From: Oscheius dolichura
Lineage: Eukaryota > Nematoda > Chromadorea > Rhabditida > Rhabditidae
DNA length: 64,000 nucleotides
NCBI GenBank assembly: GCA_932521035.1
Contig: OW051497.1
Coordinates: 1,736,001 to 1,800,000, forward strand
Direction of reading: 5' to 3'
In this document: positions 1 to 11,500 of the stretch, in pieces
Position numbering within the stretch: the stretch's first letter is position 1
Layout: each line of letters begins with the position of its first letter
Notes under the pieces: model-generated
Database searches by the model: none
What the model saw: the letters and a program-made list of their open reading frames with translations, nothing else
What the model was told of the DNA's origin: nothing
Translations under genes and position numbers: made by a program

Positions 1-1330
1 AGTCATTTTTTCTTCCAACTAAGCTCTTCGTTTCCTATTCCTTGCATATATGCCTGCATTTCAGGGGCCAGTTAGCGGTCTACTGGTACCGAGAAGCAGC
101 CTGTGACGTTCCCAAATGAGCCTATTGATTGGGTATCTGCCAGAACTTCATAGAGTTAGGCATTGGAGGATTTTTTGGAGGAACAGGTCGGTCTTTCGGT
201 AAAAAGAATGAATTCCTGTTGAAAAAGATCTCCGTTACAATCAAAAATGGTCCCTAGCTTTACAAATGCCAAGCGAAATGGCCTGGGGAAGGGGCATACT
301 GTATCCCGCATAATTGGGGCCATCTCCCTGCGGTATTGACTTTGCGCGGCCACCCGTACTCCTCTGCGTGAGCAGCCAAGAAAGTTACAGTATGGCCAAC
401 AGTCGCCAGACGGTTGGGTTACGCAATAGAAGGTAACATTTCAAGAACAGCTGGGATCTCTGGGCAGGGATCTCTGCGCCTTTGGGCAGTTCATGAAGCC
501 AATAAAATTCTTTCCAATTCAAGTGAAAGCTCGTTAGCAGAGTCCCCCGCTTTCTGACAAACGCAAATAATCTCAACGAAACACCTGTCATGTTTCGAAA
601 GGATTAGCGTGTGAATTCAACCGTATACCTAGGCTTATCACCTCTTGAAAGTCTAGCTTTTGAATTTGAAAGATTACGCGGGATGCCCATAACGATAATG
701 AACAGACCCCCCAGTTCAGGCATCATTAAGCGGCCGGTTGCTGTTCGGTACTCGGCGGCATTTGACGTATTGATCAATGGTCACACTGCGCGGCAAACAC
801 TGGGTGGCCTTTGGAAGGGACCTTATTCGTGGGGTGTGAAAAGGTTTTTTGAAACATCTTTGTATTTTACCCACTAATAATTTAAACCTCTATGCAAACA
901 AAGCTTTCGAGTTCTCATGGACTTGAAACCTGCTGTAAAGCAGCTTTAGACTCCTAGGATTCACGTTATGGCTTCCCAAACGGCTCATCTCATCTTCCCA
1001 GGGGCATTTCCCGTAGAAAACAGACGTATTACGCCTTGTTCCCTTTTATCACATGCGCATGTTTTTAGCCAGTGCGGGATCCTGCGCCGCCAAGACCACT
1101 TCTATTCCTTTTGACTGCCTTTGCCGATAAGGCGCCAGATGCCAGTGGAACACTTGAAAGGAAGGGGGTAAGCAATGATTAGAGAATGTATATAAGGGAC
1201 CATCAGATATAATCGGCCGAAAATCTTGCTAATGTCAACAACTAGCTGGAGGGATGGGAGATCAAAAGCGACCTATATTGCCTGTCTTTGAGAACCAACT
1301 TTGAGGGAAGAAAGCGGATGGCTAAAAGAA
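1..1330. other. No supported gene
   Basis: Short open frames occur on both strands here, but none joins to a neighbour through consistent splice sites and none resembles a known family. I see no repeat that I can trace elsewhere in the window. It is treated as intergenic. Confidence 0.5.
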
Positions 1331-1585
1331 CAGCTGAGTTTTTACTTCTGTAGAAACCCTTGAGTTTCTCCGGTTCTCGAATAGGCGCAGTACCGGTAGA
1401 CCCAAAGGATTCAACAAAGTTTGTTCAGGGATCTTGAAGGGATCATAACTCGGTTTTAGGTGGCAGGAGTAATCAACCAGTCAATGGCTGTGGATCGAGC
1501 TAGTTTCGACGTTGCCTCCCGACTACTCTTGGAGAAGAGAATAGCCGTTTTCCTCTACTGAGCCCGACCAATTGAGCTATAACAG

Positions 1586-1737
1586 CTAAGTTTTACAATA
1601 TTCACAAGGATTCAGATGGAAAGATGGGGTCGACTTTGTATATTTATAATAAAGGCAATCCCACTTTCCTGCTGAACCTTGTTTGCCTGTAGAACTTAGT
1701 GACATCCAGTCATTGACACATTTTCAGGCGGTCAAGC
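1586..1737 (+). repeat. Hairpin repeat family, copy 1
   Basis: The left arm CTAAGTTTTAC (1586-1596) pairs with the right arm GTAGAACTTAG (1689-1699), with one G-T wobble. It is followed by a small GAC...GTC hairpin, the constant CATTG, an A/T-rich stretch and the box TTTTCAGGCGGTC. The other full copies have G-C where this one has A-T at the third stem position (CTAAG/CTTAG against CTGAG/CTCAG), so both arms changed together. The function is unknown. It could be a small structured RNA or a miniature element. Confidence 0.6.
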
Positions 1738-1798
1738 GACCTGTGGAAAGTCAAGTCGCCGTATCTTCTTTAGCTGGTTGTGATAAAAGGAGGAAAAG

Positions 1799-1945
1799 CT
1801 GAGTTTTAACTCCTTTCGGCCATTTTCAAGTGTTGGGCCGTGCCGAACTTTATAAAATTAAAATAAAGTTCTCACAGTCCACCACTGGAATGTGGCACCT
1901 TCTATAAAACTCAGTGACTTCTGTCATTGTTCGATTTTAGGTGGT
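1799..1945 (+). repeat. Hairpin repeat family, copy 2
   Basis: The arms are CTGAGTTTTA (1799-1808) and TAAAACTCAG (1905-1914). They are followed by a short GAC-TTCT-GTC hairpin (1916-1925), CATTG and the TTTTAGGTGGTT box. The interior between the arms shares no clear sequence with the other copies; only the arms and the right-hand block are conserved. Confidence 0.6.
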
Positions 1946-2179
1946 TCTCCCTTGTCTACTGAAGGCACATCGTGTGCATGCTCTCCTCACTGCTTAGATG
2001 GGTTCTAGACAGAAAACGATCAACTTGCTGTAATCCACGGAGAACTTCAATGAAAAGCTGAGTTTTACTTTATTAAAAAGACTTTTTTGCGCGGTTTCTC
2101 CACCACTTGCTCATTAACCATAAAAAGAGCTCCTCTTGGTGGTTGCTGCGGTTTAAATTCCTAAAGCTAGGTAGTACCC

Positions 2180-2488
2180 TTTAAAGGAACAATCAGGGAC
2201 CTAGGATGGTGACTGTAGATTTTCGCGGGCTTTGAGAAAGCCCGGGAAACGGATTATTCGCCTGTGCGCAGTTTGTACATTTCCTTATTTTTTTAGTAGT
2301 CTATTTTGATTATTTTGATGACATTGTTCATAAACAATCGAAAACATATCAAGAAAACAAGAAAAAATACGCTAAAACCGTCGGCGCGTTCAATTTTCAA
2401 AAACGCGCCAAAGACAGGGGACGCTTGTGAGCGCAGTCGCCACAGGACCACTGCGCTCAAACCGAGGGTCCCTAACTGTTCCTTTAAA
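2180..2488. mobile_element. MITE-like element, TTTAAAGGAAC inverted ends
   Basis: The left end TTTAAAGGAAC...AGGGACC (2180-2201) and the right end GGTCCCT...GTTCCTTTAAA (2467-2488) are inverted copies with three mismatches over about 22 bases. The ~309-bp element carries GCGC-rich internal sequence and no coding capacity. The same end recurs at 29020-29087, near 29190, at 49888-50024 and at 53485-53943, so it is a family of non-autonomous DNA elements. I did not find a transposase for it in the window. Confidence 0.7.
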
Positions 2489-2591
2489 TAAAGGCTAAAT
2501 TTGACCTAACATGACAGATTTTTACCTTTTTTTTCTTTTTTTTTTTGGCTTTTTATTGATGAATAGCTTTAATGTGTGGAGAGTGTCATTT

Positions 2592-2640
2592 TTTGTTGTG
2601 TTTTTGTGTGTTTTTGTGTGTTTTTGTGTGTTCTGTTGTT
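2592..2640. repeat. Tandem 10-bp repeat (TTTTTGTGTG)
   Basis: Three exact TTTTTGTGTG units run from 2601 to 2630, with degenerate units on both sides. It is a simple microsatellite in AT-rich DNA. Confidence 0.85.
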
Positions 2641-3820
2641 TTGACTATGTGTATTGTTGTGCGGTAATTGTTTAGGTCTTTTAAATATTTAAACATCGTT
2701 TCTTGTTCCCTTTTCCCCTTTTACTATCATCTTGTTTAGGTTTCTTACCATTTTTAAAAGTGCAAATGTATAAAAGCATTGAATAGATGCAATATTGACA
2801 GCTGGCTTTAATTGTATTAAAAAATCGTAAAAATAGGCCATGTTAGCACCCAAAAAGCCAGTAAAGTTGCGCGAAAAACAATAGGAAAACACATTTTCCT
2901 CATCAGAAAAAGAAACCCCTCAAAACGGATAGCTTTGATTGTCTGTAAAACCAAGTGCCTGTTGGCAATTGCTCGATTTCAGGAGGCACCGGCTGGCCAG
3001 TAGGAAGGGAGCGATCCCCCGTCTGGCGTCTCTACCATTGATTGTTTCGTGCCAACAAAAAATCGATCACCGATCACCAGCATTGGAAAGCAACCCAGCT
3101 AGAATAAGCTAAGTTTCCCATTATTTTCTCAAATTTCAGCCGGGGGAAATCTTTCAAATGGGAATATTTGCAATAAAACGCAATTAAAAGCAATTTTTTG
3201 CCGGCGAACATTTGTTTCCTTGGAAAAACGGGTACCATTTTGTAAACGGGCCCATTTCCACCCCAATAAATGCATTTTTGAAGAAAGCTTCTCCTCAAAA
3301 TCTATACGCTGCGTGTTTCTTCAATTCTCTCCTACTCGGATTAACCGTTTTTGGGGTTACAAATCGTTCGAAAAAGTTTGTGACCACAATGAACGGCTAA
3401 TGGGAGTGGAAAATGATACAGGCTTCCGCTTCGCTCTTCCTATCTGTTCCTTTATTATCTTTCAACTCTGAGGTCTCGTGTCCTCTCCCCCTACCCAATA
3501 CTGGAAGGCAGTAGTACGCTATACAATGCTTACGGCTAATTGTATGGCAATCCTACTGTCTTCCAGTTTCGGGCAGCCAAACTGCCCCGCATGGCATGGG
3601 ATTTTCCTTCCAACGCGTTTACGGGTACTGTAGTAAAACAGCAGGCTGCGTGCCATACTATTATGCAACCTGCTAGAGGGCATACATACCGTAGTTAAAC
3701 AATTGCGAATAGAGCGAATTTCAGGGTCTCCTAATCTGTAAATGGACAAATGAGCACTCCGAACCGTCCACGGCCTGGCGTTTTCCACGCGACGGAGATA
3801 CCGCATTTTTGTACCATAAG
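2641..3820. other. No supported gene
   Basis: The AT-rich first part (to about 2940) and the rest contain only short unspliceable frames. I see nothing that I can tie to a gene or a repeat family. Confidence 0.45.
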
Positions 3821-3953
3821 CTGAGTTTTATGACATATTAAGTCTAATCTCTATACACGGTATTAATTTATTTATAAGAATTCTATTATCCTCTCGTTGT
3901 CATAAAACTCAGCGAATCCTCCGGATTCATTGTACAAATTCCAGGTGGTCCAC
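3821..3953 (+). repeat. Hairpin repeat family, copy 3 (best stem)
   Basis: This is the longest stem of the family: CTGAGTTTTATGACA (3821-3835) is the exact complement of 3898-3912. A second perfect hairpin follows at once, GAATCC-TCC-GGATTC (3914-3928), then CATTG and TTCCAGGTGGTCC. The stem extension beyond the 10 shared bases is specific to this copy and still pairs, which argues for selection or recent formation of the paired state. Confidence 0.65.
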
Positions 3954-4045
3954 TGTATCGGCTAATTGGATTGATTAGGAGTGGCCTTGCTCTTCTTCAA
4001 AGCTCTGGAGGCATCGAAGGATGGAAGAAACGTCACGTGTAAAAG

Positions 4046-4175
4046 CTGAGTTTTAGGGGGGCTTTGTATTATATTATATGTTTATATATTTATATTTAAT
4101 CCCCAACCACGCTCACACATCATGCACCCTTAAAACTCAGTGAATCCTCGGGTTCATTGGAGAAATTTCAGGCGG
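4046..4175 (+). repeat. Hairpin repeat family, copy 4
   Basis: The arms are CTGAGTTTTAGGG (4046-4058) and CCCTTAAAACTCAG (4127-4140), with a one-base bulge. The secondary hairpin is GAATCC-TC-GGGTTC (4142-4155) with one T-G wobble where copy 3 has a Watson-Crick pair. CATTG and TTTCAGGCGGTCC follow. Arm-only remnants of the family (GCTGAGTTTT) also lie near 1334 and 2055 without a clear partner arm. Confidence 0.6.
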
Positions 4176-5456
4176 TCCATGATGCCCGTCTTTGGCTATG
4201 AATTTCGTCGACTTCGTACTACTGACCAGAGGCAATCCTGTCTAGAACAGCCGAAAACGAAGACTTGGGCCATGATCCAGTTGAAAAAGATGAGTATTTT
4301 CCTATTTTGCTTTTTGTTTCATACATAGATCAATCGATAGGCCCGTTTGGAATGCGCTCTGCTGGAAATTTTCCCGTTGCTTTGCAAGCAGATTCTATTT
4401 CTTTCTGAAGCCTTGCAAATGCAAACCTCCACTTAGCGATGAGGCAAAACCTGTCATTTGCGCATGGCAAAAGATCAGTCCCAGTTTAGACAAGCGGCAA
4501 ATAGAATAATTAGCCTGATACGAGCGGGGAAGATGACCTTTTGATCTAGGAAAACAAAGATCCATGGGCAATATTAGGCATTGAAGAGCCCACTGGGATG
4601 AGTAACCGTAAAGATTTAGCAGCTTACAAATTATGTGGAAAAGACTATAAAGCTCTGGAAACTCGTTGGAGACATCAATAATAGAAACACTTCCAGATAT
4701 AATGGTCTTCTGGAGTCAATTCTCCTGTTTAGTGGTTCTCAACCTCCGACAGTCTTCGATCTTCCCTCTCCAAACCCCATATCTGTTTTGTCGGCTCAGC
4801 AGGATGGTCAGATCAGTGCTGTATGCTAGAAAGGTTGTTTACGCCACGAACCTGACCATCCGGCTGCTTCCAATTGCCACCTTCCTCCTTTTCCTCCCCC
4901 GGGTAAGTTGACTAATGAACAACCCTTTTAGATCACCAGCACCGGGAAGATCAAATATAACCATAATATCTGTATTCTGATGGTATTATGTTTATTTGCT
5001 CTTCCAGGTTACGGGGAAACTGAGAGCTACTCGCCAGATCGTCAGAAACTCTTCCTTTCCGCGTCAGATACTCCTCATCGGGTATTTTTAGATCAACGTT
5101 ACGTTCTTTTGCTCGAAAAGGCAAAATTAGTTTTTGGATCACTGTTACAATGCCCCTAGATTCATTACTGCCGGGGATTAAAAGCTAGTTCGACCGAAAT
5201 TCACGTTATTAGGAAATGCGGCGGTGTCAGGTATCATTCGATAGCCTTTTGCATAACGAGTACTGCCCAGACGGTTATAACACCGTTGCGTCACAGGAAC
5301 GCCCGTATTCTTCAAAAAATAGTCAAACCAATTAAGACCGGAAAAAGACTGTCAAAAAAACGAAGCGAAGCTTATCTTCATTTCTCATTCTTCTTCAGTT
5401 CGTCTTCTTCTCGGTCATGGTTGGTCGTGTTTTTCTAGTTAGCTACTCCTTTTTAG
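4176..5456. other. No supported gene
   Basis: Short frames of 60-80 codons occur but lack consistent splice partners. A stretch near 5215-5260 (GGTGTCAGGTATCATTCG) resembles part of the repeat found at 7500-7590 and, inverted, at 14575-14690. Confidence 0.4.
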
Positions 5457-5591
5457 GACTGTTTCGACCTCATTCTGGACGTTGTTGAGGCGTTGATCGT
5501 GCGCTACGTTCGTTACCGGATGCGCAAGAACAGGGAGAGGGCCGCCACCGAGAGACGAAAGCAGCAGCAGCAACAAGCCGCCGGACTATAG
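5457..5591 (+). CDS. Probable terminal exon of a small basic protein
   Basis: A clean acceptor (CTCCTTTTTAG) precedes an open frame of 44 codons that ends in TAG. The frame begins DCFDLILDVVEALIVRYVRY, continues with an Arg/Lys-rich helix and ends in a run of glutamines and AAGL. This looks like a real C-terminal amphipathic/basic helix. I could not find an upstream exon that joins in phase: the ATG at 5417 would need a 30-base intron and gives the wrong phase. It may be a partial gene or a relic. The product is not recognised. Confidence 0.35.
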   Translation, partial: DCFDLILDVVEALIVRYVRYRMRKNRERAATERRKQQQQQAAGL

Positions 5592-5894
5592 TCTTCTATA
5601 GTAAAGAATGTGTTAAGTCTTTCGTGTTTTTCGTTTTGTTTCTTTACTTTACTTGTGCGTTTTAGTTGGTTTTGTAGTGTGCTTCTCTTATCCACTTACA
5701 AGGGAAGGATACTTGCTCGGCATCACTGTTTTCTACTCTTGTCCTCTTTATGGGCCGTACAAATGACAAGGAGGGTTTCAGTAACCTTCTATTAAGAAAA
5801 TTGCTCAATCTGCCGTACTCCTAATATTTTCCTTCCCAACTTTATTGTGAGTGTTACAACAAAAACAAACGATGTCAATCAAAAAAATTACAAA

Positions 5895-5985
5895 AATGAC
5901 TTGGTCCCTTAGAAGAATCGAACCCAAGTTGAGAAAAACACAAAAGTTTTGTGGGCGAGTGCACTATCCACTCTGCCACCGCTTC
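5895..5985 (-). pseudogene. tRNA-like relic
   Basis: On the minus strand an A-box-like TGGCAGAGTGGAT and a B-box-like GGTTCGATTC sit about 60 bases apart, the usual order and spacing for a tRNA. The two acceptor halves (GAAGCGG and AAGGGACC side) do not pair, and the T stem is poor. I therefore read it as a decayed tRNA or tRNA-derived SINE head rather than a working tRNA. Confidence 0.4.
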
Positions 5986-6480
5986 ATATTTTAACAAGCT
6001 GAATGGAAAATAGACAAGTCCAAAAACACTTTTAGCATTGAAACTCATTTTGCGTTTTCCTCCTCAATGGAGTCATTGTGGCAAAAAGCAAAGAATATAT
6101 CTTGATCGCCAGAAAATTCTCTACAAGATGGCGTCAAAAAAGTTTGAAAAAGTGATGCCGAGCAAGTATCCTTCCCTTGTTAGCCCTTCTGCTTCGCGCT
6201 GCTACCTTCGTGAAATTACTTAGCCTTCGGTCTCTGCTTTCCTCCTCTTAGGCCAAAGTCTTCTGTCATCAAAGTTTATCTTCTTTGTACGACTTGACCT
6301 TCTCCACCTTAGTCAGCAACGATTACCTCGCCCACGGGATCATAATTACCAGCCATTAGACGATCCTGTGACTTGAGCCAGCCCCTTTAATCGTTCTGTT
6401 ATCAATGATTATCTTCACCGGAGCCCATCTTGCCCCGCCTTTCTTCATTTCCACTGGTCGTCCTCGTCGAAGACAGCGCC

Positions 6481-6868
6481 ATGAACCTCAACAAGGGTGG
6501 AATGATTCCCAAGTCCGTTTTGGGCAAGAACGAGCAGGAGCAGATGGAAAAGACCGAGAAGGTCCTGGACGTACTCCGTCGCCAAGCTCGCATCGAGCGT
6601 CTTCCAACCAGCCAGACTGGTGGAGAGTGAGTTCTATCCTTTATTTTCCTCCGTGTTACCGTATTACCAGACAAAATGAGTCAAGTTACAGTTTATAAAG
6701 CAATTCATTCCTTTTAAAGTCGTTCACCCTTCCGGTTCCAGACTTCTCACTTACACCAACGAGCACCTTGACGATGATGCCCTGGCCCAACCCGAGAAGT
6801 TTGCCAAGAAGAACCCCTTCCGTACTGGTGATCCCAGCGAGAAGAAGAGCATGTGCAGCATCCTATAA
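6481..6868 (+). CDS. Heterotrimeric G-protein gamma subunit
   Basis: The gene has two exons: 6481-6626 and 6742-6868, with intron 6627-6741, giving 90 aa. The middle of the protein (RRQARIERLPTSQ, then LLTYTNEHLDDDAL) is the G-gamma helix pair that forms a coiled coil with G-beta. The C-terminus ends SEKKSMCSIL, a CaaX box (CSIL) for lipid modification at the last cysteine. Length and layout fit the family, with about 20 extra N-terminal residues compared with the shortest gammas. The product would anchor G-beta at the plasma membrane and help couple seven-helix receptors to effectors. Start: ATG at 6481 is the first ATG of the frame. A poly(A) signal AATAAA lies at 7098-7103. Confidence 0.93.
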
Positions 6869-7103
6869 GCCATGGCTTACCTCTCATAACCAAAAAAAGA
6901 GTAGTATTTTTGGAACTTCACAGGCATTTTTTTGTAACAGAGACGTTCGACTTTGCTTCGTTTTCTTTGAGGGCGACTCCTATTTCGTTACAGTTTGTAT
7001 CAGGCGGTTTATAGCGTCTCGGTTGAGTCAAAGTCAAGTTTTGAAAGCATGTCAAAATCCTCTTTTCTTCTCGTTTATTTTATGCTGTTGAAAGTTCAAT
7101 AAA

Positions 7104-7990
7104 TTGTAGTTAAAAGAGATGTGCGGTGAGGGATGGAACAGGGAGGCAAGAGGGACTCTTCTGGTTCTGGCTCTCGGTACTTTCGGCAGCTCAAGCCCTA
7201 TCGGGAAAGGAAGTCAGTGTGGCGCAGAAGAAGTCTAGGAAGACATTTGATAGCCGACCCCGAGTTATGCAACTGCTTGAAAAGTATCTAATAGCTATGA
7301 AAAGGAGATGAAGCCTTAGCGTAAATGTGACTAAAAATCTGAGTGAAACACAGGGGCTGACCCTCTTTATTTGTTATCACAATACAATTTTTTCTCACAT
7401 ATATGAGCAAGTTATCGCTCTTTGTCCTGCTCAGGGAGTTCAGATACTGGAAGACTTGTAAGAACCTCCTTGGAGACTTGGAGAAAGACGTCAATGACCA
7501 AAAGCTTCCTCAGATTAGACCAAATCTTGCTTTTTGAGGCAATGAAGCCGTGTCAGGTATCATACGGCAGCATTTTGCATGGTGAGCACGGTGGCTTTAG
7601 TTGGTTTTGGCTATTAGTTTTTAGAGTCTTTCCTTCCTTTGTCAATATTGATCTGTTTTTACAAATAAGACAGCAAATGTAACAAACAGCTGTATAACCA
7701 CTTTCAAAAGGGCAGTAAACGATAACTGGATTGCCCTCTCAATCTCAGGGATAGCTACTCTTCAATGGCCCACAGAACAGACTCTAGAACATTACTCGTT
7801 GTCTGAAATGCTGTGATTATTAGCAGCCGGAAGCTGAAAGCGTGGGAATTCTATCCTGTGCCCTTTCGCGTTCTTCGAGAAGGCTTCTCACGGTAAATGC
7901 TGCTACTGACTTCAACGGAAATCCTGTCCCTGGCCGGTAGCCTCTCCATTCTCATCGTTTCAAGGCGGTGAGTAGTTATCGTCTACCTCC
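7104..7990. other. Unassigned stretch with a dispersed repeat
   Basis: A 50-60 codon frame runs at about 7126-7311 but has no clear splice partner. Bases about 7400-7600 recur inverted at about 14560-14790; the shared core includes CTTGCTTTTTGAGGCAATG and CATGGTGAGCACGG. An ATG at 7897 opens a short hydrophobic frame that ends at a GTGAGT, but it does not join the next exon in phase. Confidence 0.4.
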
Positions 7991-8272
7991 ATGGCTATAA
8001 TTGACTTCCATTTGCGAGGATTCCCGATATTCTTTGCTATCTTGCTCATTACCTTTATTACAGTCAAGGTTATCCGATGGTAAGAACCGTATTTTAAAGT
8101 AAACTGGTCAAAACACAGGTGCCATCGAAACACAGCCCCAGACGGAAGTATTTCAGCCAATCAGGAATTCGTCTTTTCTGCTGAGAATCCAGCCTACGAT
8201 GAAGAAGACGATCTCAGCCTTGACGACTACTTGATGGCAATCCAAGCCAGCCGTGAAATTGTAATTGTATAA
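7991..8272 (+). CDS. Small single-span membrane protein (80 aa)
   Basis: Two exons, 7991-8079 and 8119-8272, are separated by a 39-base intron in matching phase. The N-terminal exon is a membrane span (residues about 11-29: FPIFFAILLITFITVKVI). The C-terminal exon is acidic and contains ENPAYDEEDDLSLDDY, which could be a tyrosine-based sorting or docking segment in the cytosol; that role is an inference. AATAAA at 8298-8303 supports the end. It lies 235 bases upstream of E(z) on the same strand. I do not recognise a family. Confidence 0.6.
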
Positions 8273-8506
8273 AGTTATCTATGGCTTTGTTTCGCCTAAT
8301 AAATACATAGAGTACAAACATTGGCAAATGATCCTGGTGGGGAGAAGGGCATATTTCCAGGTGTTTGAAGGTCAGCTACCAAATAATCCATTAACTAGGT
8401 CATCAGACCTCCAACTCCACCCCTGTGTTAAAATCGATAACCCCATTCCTCCCAAATATATTGAATTGAGTTCCCGATATATTTGTTGTCTGACTGCTTA
8501 CAAGAA

Positions 8507-11500
8507 ATGTCTCAAGAAAACGAAGAAATCCGCCCCGCTACTGCTCCAGTCTCCACCGGGCCGCCTCCAGGCTTCGAGCAACAAATGGACGTAATCGGTA
8601 AGCTTTTCCCCCAGTTCTCTTCTATTATTTATTTTTAGGAGCTCCCCGTATTCGTGTGAGTGGCCGTCAACGTCGACCAACGGCTAGATACGGTAAACCC
8701 TTAAGATTCTTTCCTTGTTTGATTTATAACAACTTTGACATACTACAACTTTGACATGGGTGGGCAATAAGTCTCCGGAACCCGAACTGGGGAATATTTC
8801 TCACGTTCCAGCTCCGTCATTCTCTTCATAAGATTCTACGTAAAATTTCATGCGGTATACCAATTTTCCGCCCTGTAGTTGTAGACCGTAACCTTGATTA
8901 ATCGGGAAAAGGGGGCGCCGTGAGGTTCCGGAAAATTGGAATCCTAATTTTGGCCATAAAAACTCACTTTTTCCGTTTTCTTTTGACGAGACCAATACTG
9001 TGGTAAAAGAATCGTTCCGATCCGAGACAATCCCGGCAAGGTGACACCATTTGGATAGGGCAACCCTAATCATCTCACGGTTCGGTTCACCGGAAGTAAA
9101 CTTGATAGGTTCACAAAAAGCTGGGTATGGAATCATGTAGAGCGTAACATTTTGAGTATTTTCCCACCAAAGATCTCCCGATGTGGCCAAATATTCAAGC
9201 AGCAAGAAGATTTCCTGTGAAATTGCCCTAGACTGTCATTTTCTCCAATCGCGAGGTGGTTAGGTTTCTCTCCCTTCCCGGGATTTTTTTCTTAAACTGT
9301 TATCGCACGTCGCGCGTCACCGCGCTAATTTTTCGGATTTTTTTCTTTTTGTATCGTGTTCAGCATCTGATTCTATATCGAATGACACCCATTACGGTAA
9401 TTTTGGTGCACAAACCGAAAAATGTAAAATAGTTGTATTTTTGAAAAGTGGCCGATCTTCTCCGAAAGGTACACTGTCTTGGTTCTCGGCTCTCCATGGC
9501 CGGATTTCTTTAATTCTTTGACTGGATTATTGGAAATGATGTCTGCTCGGGTCGCGTCTATGTTTCAAAAAATTTGGCCCACGCACAAGGTGGACTTGAA
9601 GAACTATTGCTCTCCTTTTGCCCGGCCCCCCCCCCCCCCCCCCCTCTATTGCTCACTTTTTGCGCGGTCAGTGGAATCCTAACCACAACATCTTTCGTGT
9701 TCCACTTTTTCGAGAAAGAAGTCCCCTCACTCCTTCCGAACAAGACATTTTCAGACATTTCTGGGAATGAACGACTCAATATTTTGTGCTTTACAGGGCA
9801 GCGTATTCAATTTACCGTTATCTCCCCAAAATTACTTTCAATCAGCCGAAACATGAAAATAATAAGTTATTCCTGTTGGTCACTCTTTGCTAGAAGTCTC
9901 GGGTCGGAAAGATTCTTTCCCCGCTGTATTAGTCTCGCCAAAAGAAAGCGATTGACCAAAAAATAAAGTCTACAGGGCGTAAATTGTTAATTTGATACTC
10001 GCGCTACCTCCTCCGCCTTCTTTCTGGGTATAAACCGCAGGGTTACGGTCTATGAGAATTAGTCTCCGTCGATGACATTTACGTAGAATCTTGTGGTGGC
10101 AAGGACGGAGCTCGAACGTGAGAAATGTTCCCCGCTCCGGAGACTTATTGGTCGCTCTAATATTCCATAAATTCTTTTTTCAGTTGAAGCCAATGAGGCA
10201 CCGATAACATCTCATGGCTCCTCAGCTCCTCTGTCTCTTCCACTTAAGACGACAACCCCCGTTGCCGACTCCCGAGCCGATAGAGCCAGTTAGTTAGACA
10301 GACTCCGTTTCTGATGGCATTTAGTCTCCACCAAGCGGACATCGTCTTCATCTCTGTCGCCTCCTGCCAAATCCCTTGAATCGGACTCCCTGCTTCTTTC
10401 ACCTAAATCTCCTCGTCGCCAGCCTTCAAAGCGGCATGTGACCAGCCGAGCTAAAAATATGGAAACAAAACGAGGTGATTAGCATTGTACACCGTTTATG
10501 CACAACCACTTTAGACTCCTCTTCGACTGGTTCATCGCCTCCGATGCTTTCAGCCCAAAGCCCCCAGACGGGAACTCGTCCAAGTGTCCCTCGTTCGGAA
10601 GGAACAGGCTAGTTCTACGATTTATTTAAAATATAAAAGCTATTTCAGTGTCTCTGCCCCTTTCTAGATCACCCTCCGTGCCCGAGACAGTACGTTCCCC
10701 CCAGCAGCTGTCCACTGGTCGAAGAATTCTTCGAGCTGCAAGGACAGGTGATTTGCAACGCTCGCCTTTTCTTATACCACTTTTAGTTTCCCTGGCCAGA
10801 CAGCCCACACGCAGTTCCACATCACCAGGTAGGATTCATTTCTTTATTTCATTTGCTTTCTGATCAGAGGACCATCAACTGGTCATTGTAATTGAGAAAC
10901 GGGCTCGTTTAGCTTTACAAGGGCAGCAAAATTATTGTAGCGGGGGTTCCAATTAGCCATGCTATTACTCCCTTTTGTGCACAACTTTCTGATTTAAAGA
11001 GAGCCGGCAGGGCGACCAGAGCTTACAAAAAAATCTGAGGAAAGAGAATACGCTCGGGTGATATACACGGGCCCGCTATTAGATTCTCTGACACACACTG
11101 TTGGAAGGTTTTCAAAACTGGGTAATCACGAGACCCTGGCCTCTCAAACTATTCTGGGCCCAAAAAGTTTACATGCCCCTGTAATTTTATCGACCATCAA
11201 ATTTTCCTTTTTAAACTAACTTCATACATTATTTTCAGTGATTACCACCTTCAAGAAACCCGAAGCAGGAACCAACGCCTCCCAGACTCGTAGCAGCCGT
11301 TTTGACTTGTCCGCCGCTATAAGATCCCAGGTAAGGATATCTTCTATGCTTTACTTTCTCACCAATCAAGCCCTCAATGAATACTTAACAATTTTGGTTT
11401 TCTTCAGATGGTCACCAGGAACTCGAATAAATCGCTGGTTTTGAGAAAAGGAGCTACTATAGATCTTACTCCTCAGAAAGATCTTATTCCTGTTATACTC

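Larger units (their letters stand above)
8765..10150. mobile_element. 1.4-kb terminal-inverted-repeat element in E(z) intron 2
   Basis: CAATAAGTCTCCGG at 8765-8778 and CCGGAGACTTATTG at 10137-10150 are inverted. Similarity continues inward for about 45 bases (TTTCTCACGTTC, AGCTCCGTC). The insert fills almost all of E(z) intron 2 (8693-10183). It carries a 134-codon open frame on the minus strand (9205-8801) but no transposase motif that I recognise. I could not identify a clear target-site duplication. Confidence 0.7.

Noticed and set aside
1586-4175. Spliced-leader RNA genes as the identity of the hairpin family
   Set aside because: No recognisable SL exon followed by GT and no Sm site (AATTTTTGG) in either orientation.
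5895-5985. Functional tRNA
   Set aside because: A- and B-box-like sequences are present but the acceptor stem does not pair. Listed only as a relic.
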